A DNA stretch of 64,000 nt, taken from positions 4,851,001 through 4,915,000 of the forward strand of contig OY756972.1 of assembly GCA_963580455.1 (NCBI GenBank), given 5' to 3'. This document shows positions 35,390 through 47,451 of the stretch, one piece after another. The notes below the pieces were generated by a model that was not told the DNA's origin, made no database searches, and saw only the letters and a program-made list of their open reading frames with translations. Position 1 is the stretch's first letter. Every line of letters begins with the position of its first letter. Position numbers and translations under genes: made by a program. This stretch comes from Euonymus europaeus. Its lineage: Eukaryota; Streptophyta; Magnoliopsida; Celastrales; Celastraceae.

Positions 35390-38300
35390 ATGTTCAAGAA
35401 CCTCGGCAACGATCCGCCCGGCGATTCAGCCGGCGACGGAGTCGGGAACCGCGCTTTTGGAAGCTTCCAGTTGGCGCGGCAGCCGTCGATCTATTCTCTG
35501 ACCTTCGGCGAACTCCAGAACACGATGGGCGGCAGCCTTGGTAAGGACTTTGGGTCCATGAACATGGACGAGCTACTGAAGAACATCTGGACAGCGGAGG
35601 AGACACAGTCGATGACCATGACGTCCACCTCCGGTGTGGGACAAGAGGGTCAGCAGATCCAGCGGCAAGGCTCCCTCACTCTGCCGCGAACGCTGAGCCA
35701 GAAGACTGTCGATGAGGTTTGGAAAGATATAGCCAAGGATTATGGTGTCGGAAAAGATGGAAATGTGGCAGTAGGAGCGAATCCGAATTACCCACAGAGG
35801 CAGCAGACTCTGGGAGAGATGACTTTGGAGGAGTTTCTATTGAGAGCTGGGGTTGTCAGGGAAGATATTCAAATGGGCGGTAAGGTTGGAAATGGTGGAT
35901 TTTTTGGGGATTTATCGCGCACAGTGAATAATAATTCTGGATTTGGAATCGGATTACAACAGATGGGTGGGGGCACAGGATTAATGGGAAATCGGACATC
36001 AGAGAGTAATAATAATGGTAGTAGCAGTAACAATCAGGTTTCCATGCGGTCCTCAAATTTGCCTTTGAATATGAATGGAGTTAGATTAAATCAAAATCAG
36101 TTGCCTCAGGCTCAAATGTCGCAGCAGCAGCTGCCACAGCAACCTCAAATATTTCCCAAGCAGCCAGCAGCTGGTGGTTACATGACCCAGATGCCTATAC
36201 AGAGTGGTTTGACTAGTCCTGGAATAAGGGGAGGGATTGGGGGGTTAGGGGATCAGGGGTTGGACGGTACTGGACTCCAGGGTGGAGGTCTGGGGATGAT
36301 GGGCTTAGGGGCTGGGACTGGGGCAGGGTCTCTTTCTTCTCCCGCAAACCAGCTCTCTTCAGACGTGGTTGGGAAGAGTAATGGTGATTCTTCTTCAGTT
36401 TCACCGGTTCCATATGTGTTTAATGGAGGTTTGAGGGGGAGGAGAAGCAATGGGACTGTGGAGAAGGTAGTTGAAAGGAGGCACAAGAGAATGATAAAGA
36501 ACAGAGAGTCAGCTGCAAGGTCACGTGCTCGTAAGCAGGTGCATATTTGTGCGACTTACTTTTATATCTAATCCTCCCTTATGCATATATATGGTTTATG
36601 GAACCAGATTTTAGTGTTCTTTTCCTGTTTTTTCCCCCTTAGGTCTATTGTGCGTATACAAGTAAATAATTGATAGTTCATTGTAATTGAGGATTTTATA
36701 ATCCACAAAATAAAATTCAATGACTTGAAAACAGAAAGAATGTGTCTATGATCATGTACTAGCAGCATATTCAGGTCAAAGAATTTCTTGATTTTTCCCT
36801 GCTGCTGATATATTTGTATGAGATTCCCGTTGTAGCTGATTGCAGTCATGTCCCGTACCCCTGGATAAGAGATTCGATAGGAGGCTAATTTTCAAGCTGT
36901 ATACTCGTGTCAGTAAATTTCATAACGCTTGAGATTTGCTTGTGGGTTTAGACACATCTCTAATGCGGCAAAAAAGTGGGGGTTGGGGGACGAGGAAAGA
37001 ATTATAATGCTGTACCGGTGTAGCCTTGTCCTTATTTCCTTTTTTAAGTGTATCATCTGCAGGAAAGAAAGAGATTTCATTCTGTTTTCACTGAGTAAAG
37101 TTTGCGCAATTGAGCCTTCTGTTTTTTAACATCTATTTTGATGTGATGCATTTATAGATCATGTGGCAGAATGTAATTTCTTAGCAATCTGACATAACAA
37201 GGGGTGAAAGATTTTGAGAAGCAAAGGTCATGTGAAGTTATATAGTTATATGGATCCAGTTGATCAGGAGGTAATTGAAAATTTGTTAGCCAATATAAAA
37301 TCTGGTTGATGTTGTATAACACGAACAATTCAACCTTAGAACACGAGGGACGTGAAGTTTGAGTAAACTATTTTATTTTGATGAGTAAATGGGAATTTTT
37401 GTTTTTGATAAGTTGAATAGTTTTCCCTTAAAAGTGTTTTTTTTTACCTTTCAGGCTTATACCACGGAATTGGAAGCTGAAGTTGCCAAGTTAAAAGAAG
37501 AGAACCAAGAATTGCGTAAGAAACAGGTATGTTTAGTTGCAGTACACTGAATTCCCTTCAATTCATTTGCCATTTGCCATTTGCAAACATTCACTGATTG
37601 CACTTTTTTTGTTAACTTGGTACAGGCAGAAATCATGGAAATGCAGAAACATCAGGTACTACCTTTTTCTTTCCTCTATGGATCTTATAGACATCAACTC
37701 CATTGTTCATTTTTTAGAACTTAAGCCTTTTTATTATGATATGCTCACTTTTGTATCTTTTCTGGTTTATGTACATCCATATGTTGACTTACTCTGGCAC
37801 ATTCACACACACGTGGAGGGAAAAACATCATTTAGTGGAACAAAGACCTTGGTATTCCAGTCTATAATGTCAAATGCTTAAAGCATTCATCAACACTACT
37901 GAATAAATAAAATTCTGCAAATGCCAACAGAACCCAAATCATGAGCCATCTATCTTCTACTCTATGTTTTCCAAGCTTTCATATTCCCTTGTAGCTTTAG
38001 ACTGTCTTGCAACAGGCCTCTAAAGTCCGCAATTGATGTCTTTTCTTATGGGGCTCAAAAAAATTTCTAAAGGCATAAGAAATGTGTAGTAAAATCTCTC
38101 TTACATAATGTGAAGCTCTCATTCAGTTTGTCTACTCATGGTGGGGTTGATTTGAGGCTCCATTTTTTTTTTTTAAAAAAAAGGGAAAATACAATGGGAG
38201 TCCAGATTCTTGGTATCTTATTTTCTGGTTTCATTCAGAAACTTATTCGCTTTTTCCTGGTCACTGCTGAGTAGCATAGTATTCATTTTCTGATAAATGA

Positions 38301-38893
38301 TATTCAAAGAAGACACTTAACGACCTAAGGGACACAGACCAACAGCGTCTCAGAAGACTAATTAATACAAATAGAAAACTAGAGGCTAGACCTAATGCAG
38401 GATGCAACAGAGTAATGGCCCCAGGTGGTTTTCAGAACTATGTGAGTCCTAGAGTATTAAGAATGCCATCTTTAGAGGAATTCTAAGTAGCTTAGTTGGC
38501 GAGCTAGATCGTATATAATCTCGAAGTCCGAGTTTGAACCCCACCTCTTCCCCTTACTCAAAAACAGAAAAAGAAAAAAGAATGGCATTTTGGGACTGTC
38601 TTCAAAGCTTTAAAGCACTATCACAAGAATTTTTTGCTCCGGTAGGGTTTACTCTTTAATGTTAGCAAGGTCAACCAGCTTACATATTTCTCTTATAATC
38701 AGGTCATGCGTAATTTTCCATTCTAGTACCTACGGACATACTCGGAATTTCATGGATTACTTTTACGATTAAATAACAATTGGGTTATTTGGATTTTCTT
38801 GCCTTGGTGATGTTGCAGGTCATGGAGATGATGAATATGCAGGAAGGAGGTAAGAAACGGTGCTTGAGACGGACACAGACTGGACCATGGTGA
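35390..38893 (+). CDS. ABF: ABF/AREB-type bZIP transcription factor (ABA-responsive element binding)
   Basis: Nuclear group-A bZIP factor that binds ABA-responsive elements and is activated by SnRK2 kinases. Exons: 35390-36538, 37455-37526, 37626-37655 and 38819-38893 (stop TGA). All have GT-AG borders and phase 0, giving 441 residues. The conserved phosphorylation blocks are all present: C1 with RQPSIYSLTFGELQNT (residues about 30-45), C2 with NMDELLKNIWTAEE, and C3 with RQGSLTLPRTLSQKTVDEVW. The C-terminal C4 block ends RRTQTGPW. A glycine/glutamine-rich middle (about 170-345) precedes the basic region KRMIKNRESAARSRARKQ at about 366-383. The leucine zipper (AYTTELEAEVAKLKEENQEL) is in exon 2. 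The size and exon pattern fit AREB1/ABF2-like members. The last exon is duplicated directly downstream (see separate entry). The ORF is intact. Confidence 0.94.
38474..38577 (+). mobile_element. SINE in ABF intron 3, flanked by a target duplication
   Basis: The insert begins near 38474 and carries TAGCTTAGTTGG (A-box-like) and GAGTTTGAACCCC (B-box-like), then a C/T-rich stretch and an A-rich tail. The near-identical words AAGAATGCCATCTT (38459-38472) and AAGAATGGCATTTT (38578-38591) flank it. This is a tRNA-derived retroposon in sense with the gene. It is not a tRNA gene because no cloverleaf acceptor stem could be made. Confidence 0.75.
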
Positions 38894-39060
38894 AGTTTCT
38901 ACAGTTTTAAGATTATGTGTGGTAGGTCGCCCCTGGTGATGTTGCGGGTCATGGAGATGATGAATATGCAGCAAGGAGGTAAGAAACGGTGCTTGAGACG
39001 GACAGAGACTGGACCATGGTGAAGTTTCTACAGTTTTAAGATTATGTGTGGTAGGTCGCT
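38803..39060 (+). repeat. 129-bp tandem duplication of the last ABF exon
   Basis: Copy 1 (about 38803-38931) holds the splice acceptor, the 25-codon exon 4 and the first 3' untranslated bases. Copy 2 (about 38932-39060) repeats all of this with about four substitutions. In copy 1 the acceptor reads TTGCAG|GTCATGG. In copy 2 it reads TTGCGG|GTCATGG, so the AG is lost. Copy 2 would encode the same C-terminal block with two changes (E to Q and Q to E). It therefore lies in the 3' untranslated region and should not be used as an exon. Confidence 0.95.
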
Positions 39061-39900
39061 GTACATATTCAAAGCAATCGCGTGGTCATTGTAGATTTGA
39101 GATCAGAGTTTTAGATTACAAGCGTTAGATACTGTCATGTGTTTCAGTTGCCGTTTCGAAAATGATGGATGTAGGAGAGCGAATGGAAGCAAATTTATAC
39201 CCTTATTAGATTCAATTGAGATGTGTTCTTTTAGCATGTGCAGTTGCCTACCATTATTGTCTTGGTTGTTCTGTGATGTGGTTGGGTTAACCCTATTTTC
39301 CCTCTTTTCTGTGTAAAGAAACATGGCAGTTTGACATGTCGAGTGAGACAAATATATATATGGACACACTTGGTAAGTTATTTGCAAGGGCATAAATCAA
39401 AGGAACACGAATCAGATTCAAGGTCATAAATTTTCCTAGGGATAAAGGATACAGCAACATTGAGTGACTGAATTGTGAAAAGATTTCCACCTGGAATAGA
39501 ACAAATCAACTAGTATAACTGTAATTAGAGACTAGCCAAAACTAATCAGCTCCTCTGTTCAGAATAATACCAACTCTCAGCTTCTCAGTATGCAAACTGT
39601 TCATTGCAAGTCGAGCTTCTATCATCAGATACCGGCGATGGTGGCCTCAAATTGTGAATTGTGTTACATGATCAAGTCAGTGAAGGAACTCCGAGAATCA
39701 TTTTTAATCTAAAAATTTCAGACCCAAAGCTCTCGGCAGCCTGCAAAACAGTGCACTTCAAAGCATCTGCTGCCACTGTCTATAATGCTAGTGAGAAACA
39801 AAATGTGCTTTAAAAAGCAAGCTCGGTTGCAGACAATAACTAAATTCATCCTCCGCGAAAACAACAAAGCTTTCACGGGTAATCCTGCAAGTCCAACGAA
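39061..39900. other. ABF 3' flank and intergenic DNA
   Basis: The first part probably belongs to the ABF 3' untranslated region. No gene or repeat was recognised in the rest. Confidence 0.45.
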
Positions 39901-39902
39901 CT

Positions 39903-40165
39903 AACCTTAGCTTACACAAGTCACAGGGCCTCTAGGCACTGGAAGTGGTGCCCCGCTTAGACAGAACAAAGTCCCTCCCCTTTTGAGCTCCCAGTATCTA
40001 CTCGGCTCGAAACAGGGGTGTCGAACACCAAAGCGTGAGATACGCTGCTGTGCTTTCAAGGCATATTGCCTAGCAGCTGCCACTGTAACAGCCAAGCCAC
40101 TCCCACTTCATCACACACTTTCTGGAGATCTTCAGTTTCATTTAGTGCAACCTGAGCAGTAGGAT
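39903..40165 (-). pseudogene. Unidentified pseudo-exon(s), minus strand
   Basis: Good coding-like sequence on the minus strand: VALNETEDLQKVCDEV after a plausible acceptor near 40163, then in a shifted frame VTVAAARQYALKAQQRISRF, GVRHPCFEPSRYWELKRGG and a C-terminus PLPVPRGPVTCVS followed by a stop at about 39907. One base appears to be missing near 40100, where the frame changes. I do not recognise the protein. It looks like the 3' end of a cellular gene, possibly carried or stranded by the adjoining gypsy-type sequences. Confidence 0.45.
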
Positions 40166-40249
40166 TGATAAAATCAGCAAATATATTCTTCCACAGACTG
40201 AGCTTATTGGCGAAGTAAATTATACCGCTCAGGGGGAGAAATTGCTTAC

Positions 40250-41390
40250 GTAATTTGGTTTTCATATGACTCCAAGAACTAATTTTGGGTTTTTGCCTTG
40301 CCTGAGGCGTTTCTCTTCAATATGTTTCGACCATTGTAAAGCTGCGCCTTTGAGCTTCAACTTGACAAACAATACCCTTACAATCCTCTGCCATAAGTTT
40401 CCATTCCAAATAAGTCTCCAAACTAGACTCTCAGTCAAGCTAATCATCGGCGTGGAGGCTAATAGGCTATCGATTAAATCAACGACCTCGATTCAAATAT
40501 TCTCATCATTAAAATCCAAAGCGCAGACTAGACGGTCGCAAAAACTATCGTGTGCGTGACGCTGATGAATGCGAGCCATCACTGAGGGCTGGTCCTCATC
40601 TAAAGTAAGACTACCTTCAAGCCTACCTTCCAATGAGACCCAAGGGATCCCTGTCACTGTCTAGTAATCTATCATTGTCTAGTAAGTCACTGTCTAGTAA
40701 TCTATCATTGTCTAGTAAATCCGGTGACTGGCAATGCGTAAATAACAAGCGATCTGTCTCAACTCGCTCACCTCCGATTGCTGTGTCCAAACTTGACTCC
40801 AAATTAAGGTAATTGTTAAGGATTAGTCATGCCCACACGAGACTAGACTAAGCTAGGCCCACTTCTATACGCAAGCCCAACTGACTTATACCTCTACTAA
40901 CAATTAAGGCCCAACTGTAACTTATCAATGAACCCGCTGTAACCAAGATCTAGTGGCTGGTCAAGCACCCACTCATGGACTGGTCACTACCACTAGAAAA
41001 CCTTGGTTGATAGAAGAGGCAATGTCTCCCTTATCAACTACATCTTCATCTCCACATCTTCCGACGTGGGACTCTATTTTCATCATTCAAATCCAGAGCA
41101 CAGACCAAATGATTGCGAAAACCATAGGATGCATGACGCTGACAAGTGCAAGCAATCACTAAGGGTTGGTCCTCATCTGATGCAAGACTACCTTTAGGGC
41201 TACCTTCCGATAAGACCCAAGGATCCCCATCACTGTCTGGTAAATCCGATGACTGGCGATGTTGTAATGCATAAACAGCACGCCACAAATCCTACACCAT
41301 ATGTCGCACCTCACCCACCTCCGATTATTATGAAGGTTGACCACGGCCACCACGTCGGGCCGAGTGAATCTGACTATCTCCGATACCACA
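40250..41390 (-). mobile_element. Ty3/gypsy-type retrotransposon fragments (gag) with an internal duplication
   Basis: On the minus strand about 40440-40230 encodes a gag-like phrase (LKLKGAALQWSKHIEEKRLR, then MKTKLRKQFLPL). A block at about 41079-41270 is repeated in the same orientation at about 40503-40700, both with GACGCTGATGAATG/GACGCTGACAAGTG and TGGTCCTCATCTAAAG/GATG phrases. A TGGTATCGGAGATA sequence at 41388-41375 may be a primer-binding site, with LTR sequence to its right. Frames are broken and no pol region is present. Confidence 0.6.
40654..40717. repeat. 33-bp tandem duplication
   Basis: The unit starting TCACTGTCTAGTAATCTATC occurs twice in a row (about 40654-40686 and 40687-40717). 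Confidence 0.85.
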
Positions 41391-42596
41391 TTACCACTTG
41401 ATACTAAATAAATCTCAACACTCGCAACAATGATTTCGATCATGATCAAAGCAACCAAAAACTAGGTGAGGAGGCAGGTTAAACACTCTTCTCATAAAAG
41501 AGAAACAACAGTGCACATACAAAATATCAAAGATAATCAAGTGTCAACCGTAACGCAACTCCTACCACAAAAAACTAGGCCTAAAACAAGACGGTCATAA
41601 AAAAAAACACAAAGGAACAACAACCCAACAGACAAAAGAAAACACCCAACAATACAACAAGAGAACTCAGCCTATGCTCCTGCATCATAGGATATCATCT
41701 TCCTCCGATCCCTTCCTCTAAAAGATCCAGGCATAAGACTTCCATGAACAGGCTCACACAAACCAATATCAATGACGGAGATGCTCTATCTCTTTTCCGA
41801 TGGTTGAGATGCATTATCAATGTAATAATCAAACAACACTGCAAGGCAGCACACTTGATGGGCTAAGACAAAATTTTCTTGATCCTCAGGCAGTATTTTC
41901 AATAGATGAAGGTTGACCTACAAAACAAAGGCCAGGGGAAGGAAAAAGATCTTCAGCAAGGGGAATTAATTACTACACGAAATTATCAAGAAGATGATCT
42001 TGGCACTATAATGTAGGAGAGGAAATGAAAGGACACAACTCATTGAAGTTTAAGAAACACTGAAAGAATCACCTTTTTATAAAACATAAACTACATCATT
42101 CACTTAAAATTGCTGCTAATTTCTTTATAAATCATAATACATATCAACACCAAATCAATGCCTAACATCTTAAAGAATTGTAAGATTTGTGCTTTGGTTG
42201 GATGCTACCTTTCAAATAATGCTTGTAAACATAGGAATTGATGATGATCTAGATTAGTATCAAAATAAATAATTGATAAAACTTCAACTGCTAACTACCG
42301 CTTCCATGACACAAAGTTCATTGTACTCAGATCCATCACTCTCACAAGAATTTTCTCCACTTGCATGAAAACTCACAGCCAAAAGAGGTGGCCTAAGAGG
42401 ATACTCCATGCTGATTTTGACCTGTCATTATAGAAATAAAAGTAAACTTTCATGTAACTGAACCCAAAACAAAAGGTGCACAGCTAAACTACCTTGGCTT
42501 CCAACTCAACATTTCTCTCATTGAAATCCAGTTTCCTGCTTAGAACAAGAGAATATTCCTTGACCCCATAATCCACCCATTATTTTTGCACTACTT

Positions 42597-42601
42597 CAGA
42601 G
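42597..42601. repeat. Left target-site duplication CAGAG of the copia insertion
   Basis: CAGAG lies immediately outside the left LTR. The identical partner is at 47663-47667. Both belong to THO5 exon 6. Confidence 0.95.
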
Positions 42602-42819
42602 TGTAGAAATCAGTAGAGAAGATGGGAAGATTTATAGATGTAAGTAAGGAGAAGAGAAGAGAGAGTTTCCGGCAATCCACCTCATTTCATACCAAAACCA
42701 ACTCTCTTTACAGAGTTTCACACATACAACAAATACCCTTTTCCCTAGACAATCCCCAAACTACCCCTTTTAACATATAACATATAACATATAACACTTT
42801 TAACATATAACATATAACA
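42602..42819 (-). repeat. 3' LTR of the copia element
   Basis: 218 bp, beginning TGTAGAAATCAG and ending CATATAACA on the plus strand. It contains one more short CATATAA unit than the right LTR. Confidence 0.95.
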
Positions 42820-42826
42820 CTCCCCC

Positions 42827-45800
42827 TCAAGCTGGAGCATAGATGTTAGTCATGCCCAGCTTGTTACAGATAAAATCAACCCTAACCCCAGTGAGAGCCT
42901 TAGTAAAAATATCAGCTAGCTCATCATGAGTTCTCACATGTTTCAGTCTAACCTCCTTCAATTGCACCTTCTCACGCACAAAATGACAATCTACCTCGAT
43001 ATGTGTAGTTCTTTCATGAAAAACAGGATTTGATGCAATATGGATAGCAGCTTGATTATCACACCATAACTGAGTCTCTATCAATGAAATATATCCCAAT
43101 TCGTGCATTAGTTGTCTAACAAAACATATCTCACTAGCGGTGTGAGCCATTGCTCTATATTCGGCCTCAGCACTAGACCGGGCTACTACAGATTGCTTCT
43201 TACTCTTCTAGCCAATTAAATTCCCACTAACAAACACACAGTAGCCAGTGGTGGATTTCCTATCAAAAGGAGATCCTGCCCAATCAGAATTAGAAAATGC
43301 TTCAATATTCACATGATCATTATTTGCATATAGCAAACCTCGACTAGGAGCACCTTTAAGGTACCGAAGAACACATAAGACAGCCTCCCAATGAGGAACA
43401 CGAGGATCAGACATAAATTGACTAACCACGCTCACAGAGAAAGCTATATCAGGACGAGTCACTCCAAGATAATTCAATTTTCCCACCAGTCGTCGATATC
43501 GTTCAGGATCATCAAACACATCACCCTCATTCGGATAGAGTTTCACCCCGGAAACCATAGGAGAATCACAAGGCTTTGCACCACTCATTCCAGTATCCTG
43601 TAATAAATCCATAACATACTTTCTTTGGGACAAGAATATCCCACGCCTACATCGAGCAACTTCCACAACTAAAAAATACCGTAGAGGACCTAGGTCCTTA
43701 GTCTGAAAATGGCGTTGCAAAAACACCTTCAATGAGGATATTTCATCTTCATTGCTTCCAGTGATAACTATATCATCCACATACACCACTAATAGAATAT
43801 TTCCTGCACTGGATCGGTGGTAAAACACAGAGTGGTCTTTCTCCGATCTTTTCAAACCAAATTTCTGCACCACATCAGAAAAATGACCAAACCAAGCTCG
43901 AGGAGACTGTTCAGACCATATAAAGATTTCTTCAACTTACATACCATACCCGACTCCCCCTGAGCAACAAACCCAGGTGGTTGCTCCAAATAAACTTCTT
44001 CAGTAAGAGAGCCATGAAGAAAAGCGTTTTTCACATCTAATTGATGTAACGGCCAACCAAATGTGGCAGCAAGAGAGACAAGTAACCGAACAAAGGTGAA
44101 CTTGGCAACCGGAGAAAAAGTATCGGTATAATCAACACCATAAGTTTGGGCATACCCTTTAGCTACTAATCGCGCCTTAAGACGATCAACAGACCCATCA
44201 GACTTAGTTTTAACAGTGAAGATCCATTTGCTGCCAATAGGCTTCTTACCCGAAGGTAAAGGCACCAAATCCCAAGTTTGATTATGTTCCAAGGTTGACA
44301 TTTCATCATGCATAGCAGCAAGCCACCCAGGAGACGTAAGAGCCTCGGATAAAGAACGAGGAGTGGTGATGAAATCAATGGCCAGAGCAAAAGTGTGAAG
44401 AGACTGAGAGAGGCCTGCATAAGACATAGTAGCAGATAAAGGATACCTGGCACAATGGCGGCGCCCTTTCCGAAGAGCAATTGGGACATCCATGTCCTGT
44501 GGAGGATTACTATCAGTCACCAAAACAGGATCAGTCGGCACAGCAGAAAATGGTGGGGGCACCTCTGCAGAAGAAGAAGAAAGGGGACAACGGTACACAG
44601 AACGTGGACCACGGACAAAGGTCCGCAAGAGAGGTGGAGGTGGCTGATCAAGATCATAGACAAGAAACTCATCAGGAATAGAGAGAGAATCAGATGAAGA
44701 GACAAGGCTATTAGAAGATGAGTATGATAGAGACTCATGAAAAGTAACATCAGAAGACACAATATACCGCCCTAAGTCAGGAGAGAAACACCGATACCCT
44801 TTCTGAGTGCGAGAATAGCCAAGAAAAATACATCTTAAAGACTTAGGAATTTGACCATTGAGAACAGATGAAGGCATTCGGTTAATAAGATAAGTGGCAG
44901 TCAAAACAGCATCCCCCCAGAATGTTTTAGAAACCTGCATGTGGAAAAGAAGGGCACGGACAACTTCTAACAGATGACGATTTTTACGTTCAGCCACCCC
45001 ATTATGTGGAGGTGTATCAGGACAAGAGGACTGATGAAGCATACCCTTACTCGAAATAAACGAAGACATTTCAGTAGAAAGATACTCCCGGGCATTGTCA
45101 CTACAAAGAACTCGAATACACATATCAAACTGAGTATGAATTTCAGTAACAAAAGAACAAAAGATGGAAAATAAATCCGAACGCTTTTTCATTAAATAAA
45201 CCCAAGTAGTTCGAGAAAATTCATCAACAAACGTAACAAAGCAGCGATAGCCAGACTTAGACACAACAGGACATGGACCCCATATATTAGAATGAACTAA
45301 GGAAAATGGAGCAGAAGCTCGTTTAAGACTCCTAGATACATAAGACCGACGATGATGTTTTGCAAACTGACATGACTCACAAAATAAATGTTGTAAAGAA
45401 GACAAAGATGGACATAAACTCTTCAAACTAGGAAGCGCCGCATGACCAAGACGACAATGAAGATCCAAAGGAGATGAAGAACGAGACACCATCAAGGAAG
45501 AAGGTGGAACCTCCAACACATAGAGTCCTTTGGAATTGAGATGACCCCTACCAATCATCCTGCTCGTCGAAAGATCCTGAAAAACACAGTGATCATCATA
45601 AAAGGTTACTGAGCACTTGAGGGCCTTGGTAATAGCACTCACAGATAATAAATTGAAAGGGAATGAGGACAAAGTTAAAACAGAGGCCAAGTGCAGAGAT
45701 GGTGTAGGAGATGTAGTGTCAATTCCCTTCACCTCCACCAAGGTACCATTAGCAACTCTCACAGCAGGATAGGAAGAGGTGGAGGAATATGTATCCAGAA

Positions 45801-46875
45801 TACCTGTGTTTCCAGTCATGTGATCTGAAGCACCAGAATCAATTACCCAAGTGTGAGAGGATACAGACAAGCAAGCGGAAGTATTAGTAGTGACAGAGGC
45901 AGCACTAGAAACAGAAATCTGGCTCATGCTACGAGAGTATTCTGCAGCCGAGAGACTAACACGTCCGTCATCAGAAATAGATGTTCCAGAAGAATTGTGC
46001 ACATCCTGTACTCGCACATCTATACCGGAAGCAACATGAGCAGAGCGAGTGTTAGTCGGTTTGCCATGCAACTTCCAGCACCGATCACGAGTGTGGCCCA
46101 CTCCACCACAATAATAGCAAGTAAACTTGGCATCTGAGCCTACACGACCACCACGGCCACCACGACCTCCACGACTACTACGGCCACCACTCACATCATA
46201 AGGAGAAAAACCAGCTAGACCAGACCGTTCAACAACATCTGACAAGAAGGAAGTGGGTCTAACCGAACGGTTAGCCCGAGAGAAAGCCTCAGTGAGGGAG
46301 GTCTCTCCACTAGCAAGAATCTGGGAACGTGCAGACTCATACTCAGAACGCATACCACTAAGGAATGCAATAATTGCCAACTGCTCTCGCTGCTGGGGTC
46401 GCTTCTCAAGGTCAAGATCCAAGGACAACAGTGAATTAAATTCTTCATAAATTTTCTTGAAGGACGCAAAATAATCACCGAGAGGAGTATCCTTCTGTTC
46501 CAGACGAAAGAAGGACAAGGCAACATCATACAATCGATTCATGTCATTTTGACCAGAATACAGTACACCAAGATACTCCCATATTTGTTTCACTGTATCA
46601 CAATGTATCACCAACTCAGAAACTTTAGATTTCATAGAATTCAGCAATTAACCATATAACCGTGCATCATCACGTATCCACAACCTATATTCAGCAGCAT
46701 TTTTATTAGAATCAGGGGGAACATTAATAAGATGATTCTCCTTGTCCATTCCCCGAATAGCAATTAATATAATCTTCCGCCAATGTTGATAATTAGAACC
46801 AACAAGTTTCTGATCAGTAAGCTTGGCTGATGTAGCCACCACCTCAGTGACAACTTTCTGATTATCCTCACTCAT
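42827..46875 (-). pseudogene. copia gag-pol polyprotein, interrupted
   Basis: One ancestral reading frame encodes, in order: gag (start at 46875) and a CCHC zinc knuckle (CYYCGGVGHTRDRC, near 46090). Next come the protease motif DSGASDHM (near 45825), the HHCC-type pre-integrase region (LGHAAL...CESCQFAKH, near 45440-45360), and the integrase core with DEFSRTTW and GVAERKNRHL. Reverse transcriptase follows with LDVKNAFLHG and YVDD (near 43780), then RNase H (SDWAGS, ADIFTKAL). Breaks: TAA in gag at 46648-46650, a one-base loss near 43909-43912 just after the KKSLYGL phrase, and TAG at 43208-43210 before RNase H motif KKQSVVARSS. About 30-40 integrase residues also seem deleted near 44845, between QIPKSL and RCIFLGY. 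The copy should not make active enzymes. Confidence 0.92.
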
Positions 46876-47439
46876 GATAAAAGTAATGTCAACACTAACA
46901 AATACCCCAGAAAAGAAAATATCCCAGCAGCTACACCACACAATAATATTCAGAATCAGACCCAACAGAACATTTGCAACCAGCTGCCAAAGTGAATGAA
47001 GTACAAAAATTAACTTCCCAAGACCAAACCATCAAAGACAACCAAGACCCATAGCAAAACAATGGTCACAAGACCTCCAACCACTAAAGAACCAGATAAA
47101 AGAGCCAGAAATGAGCAGTTCGGAAGACCAGAAATACAGAACTCACATTCCGGCGACCCAGCGGCGGCGCATGAGGGCCACGCGAGGCGGCAGTTCGGCG
47201 AGTGGCGGCGCGTGAGGGGCACGCGCAGCTCCGATCAACGCCCGACTACCACAGACAGATGCGCCGGACGCCGAAGAAAACTTTTGAGCAGGAGGTGCCT
47301 CAAACTGACTTCCCAATCAACGTAGATCGAATATTTGATTATTTTCTACCAAACAGCTTTCCAGAAACACTGTAAAATCACTGTAAAACCAGAGATTCCG
47401 ATGACAGAGATGACGGACCAGAGATGGAAGGTAACCACA
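46876..47439 (-). other. copia leader region, GC-rich in part
   Basis: Non-coding interval between the primer-binding site and the gag start. About 47145-47300 is markedly GC-rich (repeated GGCGGCG and GGCACGCG-like words), unlike the rest of the element, and may be acquired sequence or a structured packaging signal. Confidence 0.55.
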
Positions 47440-47451
47440 GCTCTGATACCA
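47440..47451 (-). promoter_or_regulatory. Primer-binding site of the copia element
   Basis: TGGTATCAGAGC on the minus strand directly follows the 5' LTR. This matches the plant initiator methionine tRNA 3' region used by most plant copia elements. Confidence 0.92.

Noticed and set aside
35394..36486. Antisense open frames across ABF exon 1
   Set aside because: They are shadows of the GC-rich coding exon; the sense frame carries all conserved ABF blocks.
38480..38550. tRNA gene in ABF intron 3
   Set aside because: Only A-box and B-box words are present; there is no acceptor stem, and a target duplication plus an A-rich tail point to a SINE.
38932..39060. Second copy of the last ABF exon as an additional coding exon
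   Set aside because: Its acceptor AG is GG and copy 1 already ends in a stop, so it can only be 3' untranslated sequence.
42827..46875. An active retrotransposon
   Set aside because: Two in-frame stops, a one-base loss in reverse transcriptase and an apparent integrase deletion make this copy non-autonomous.
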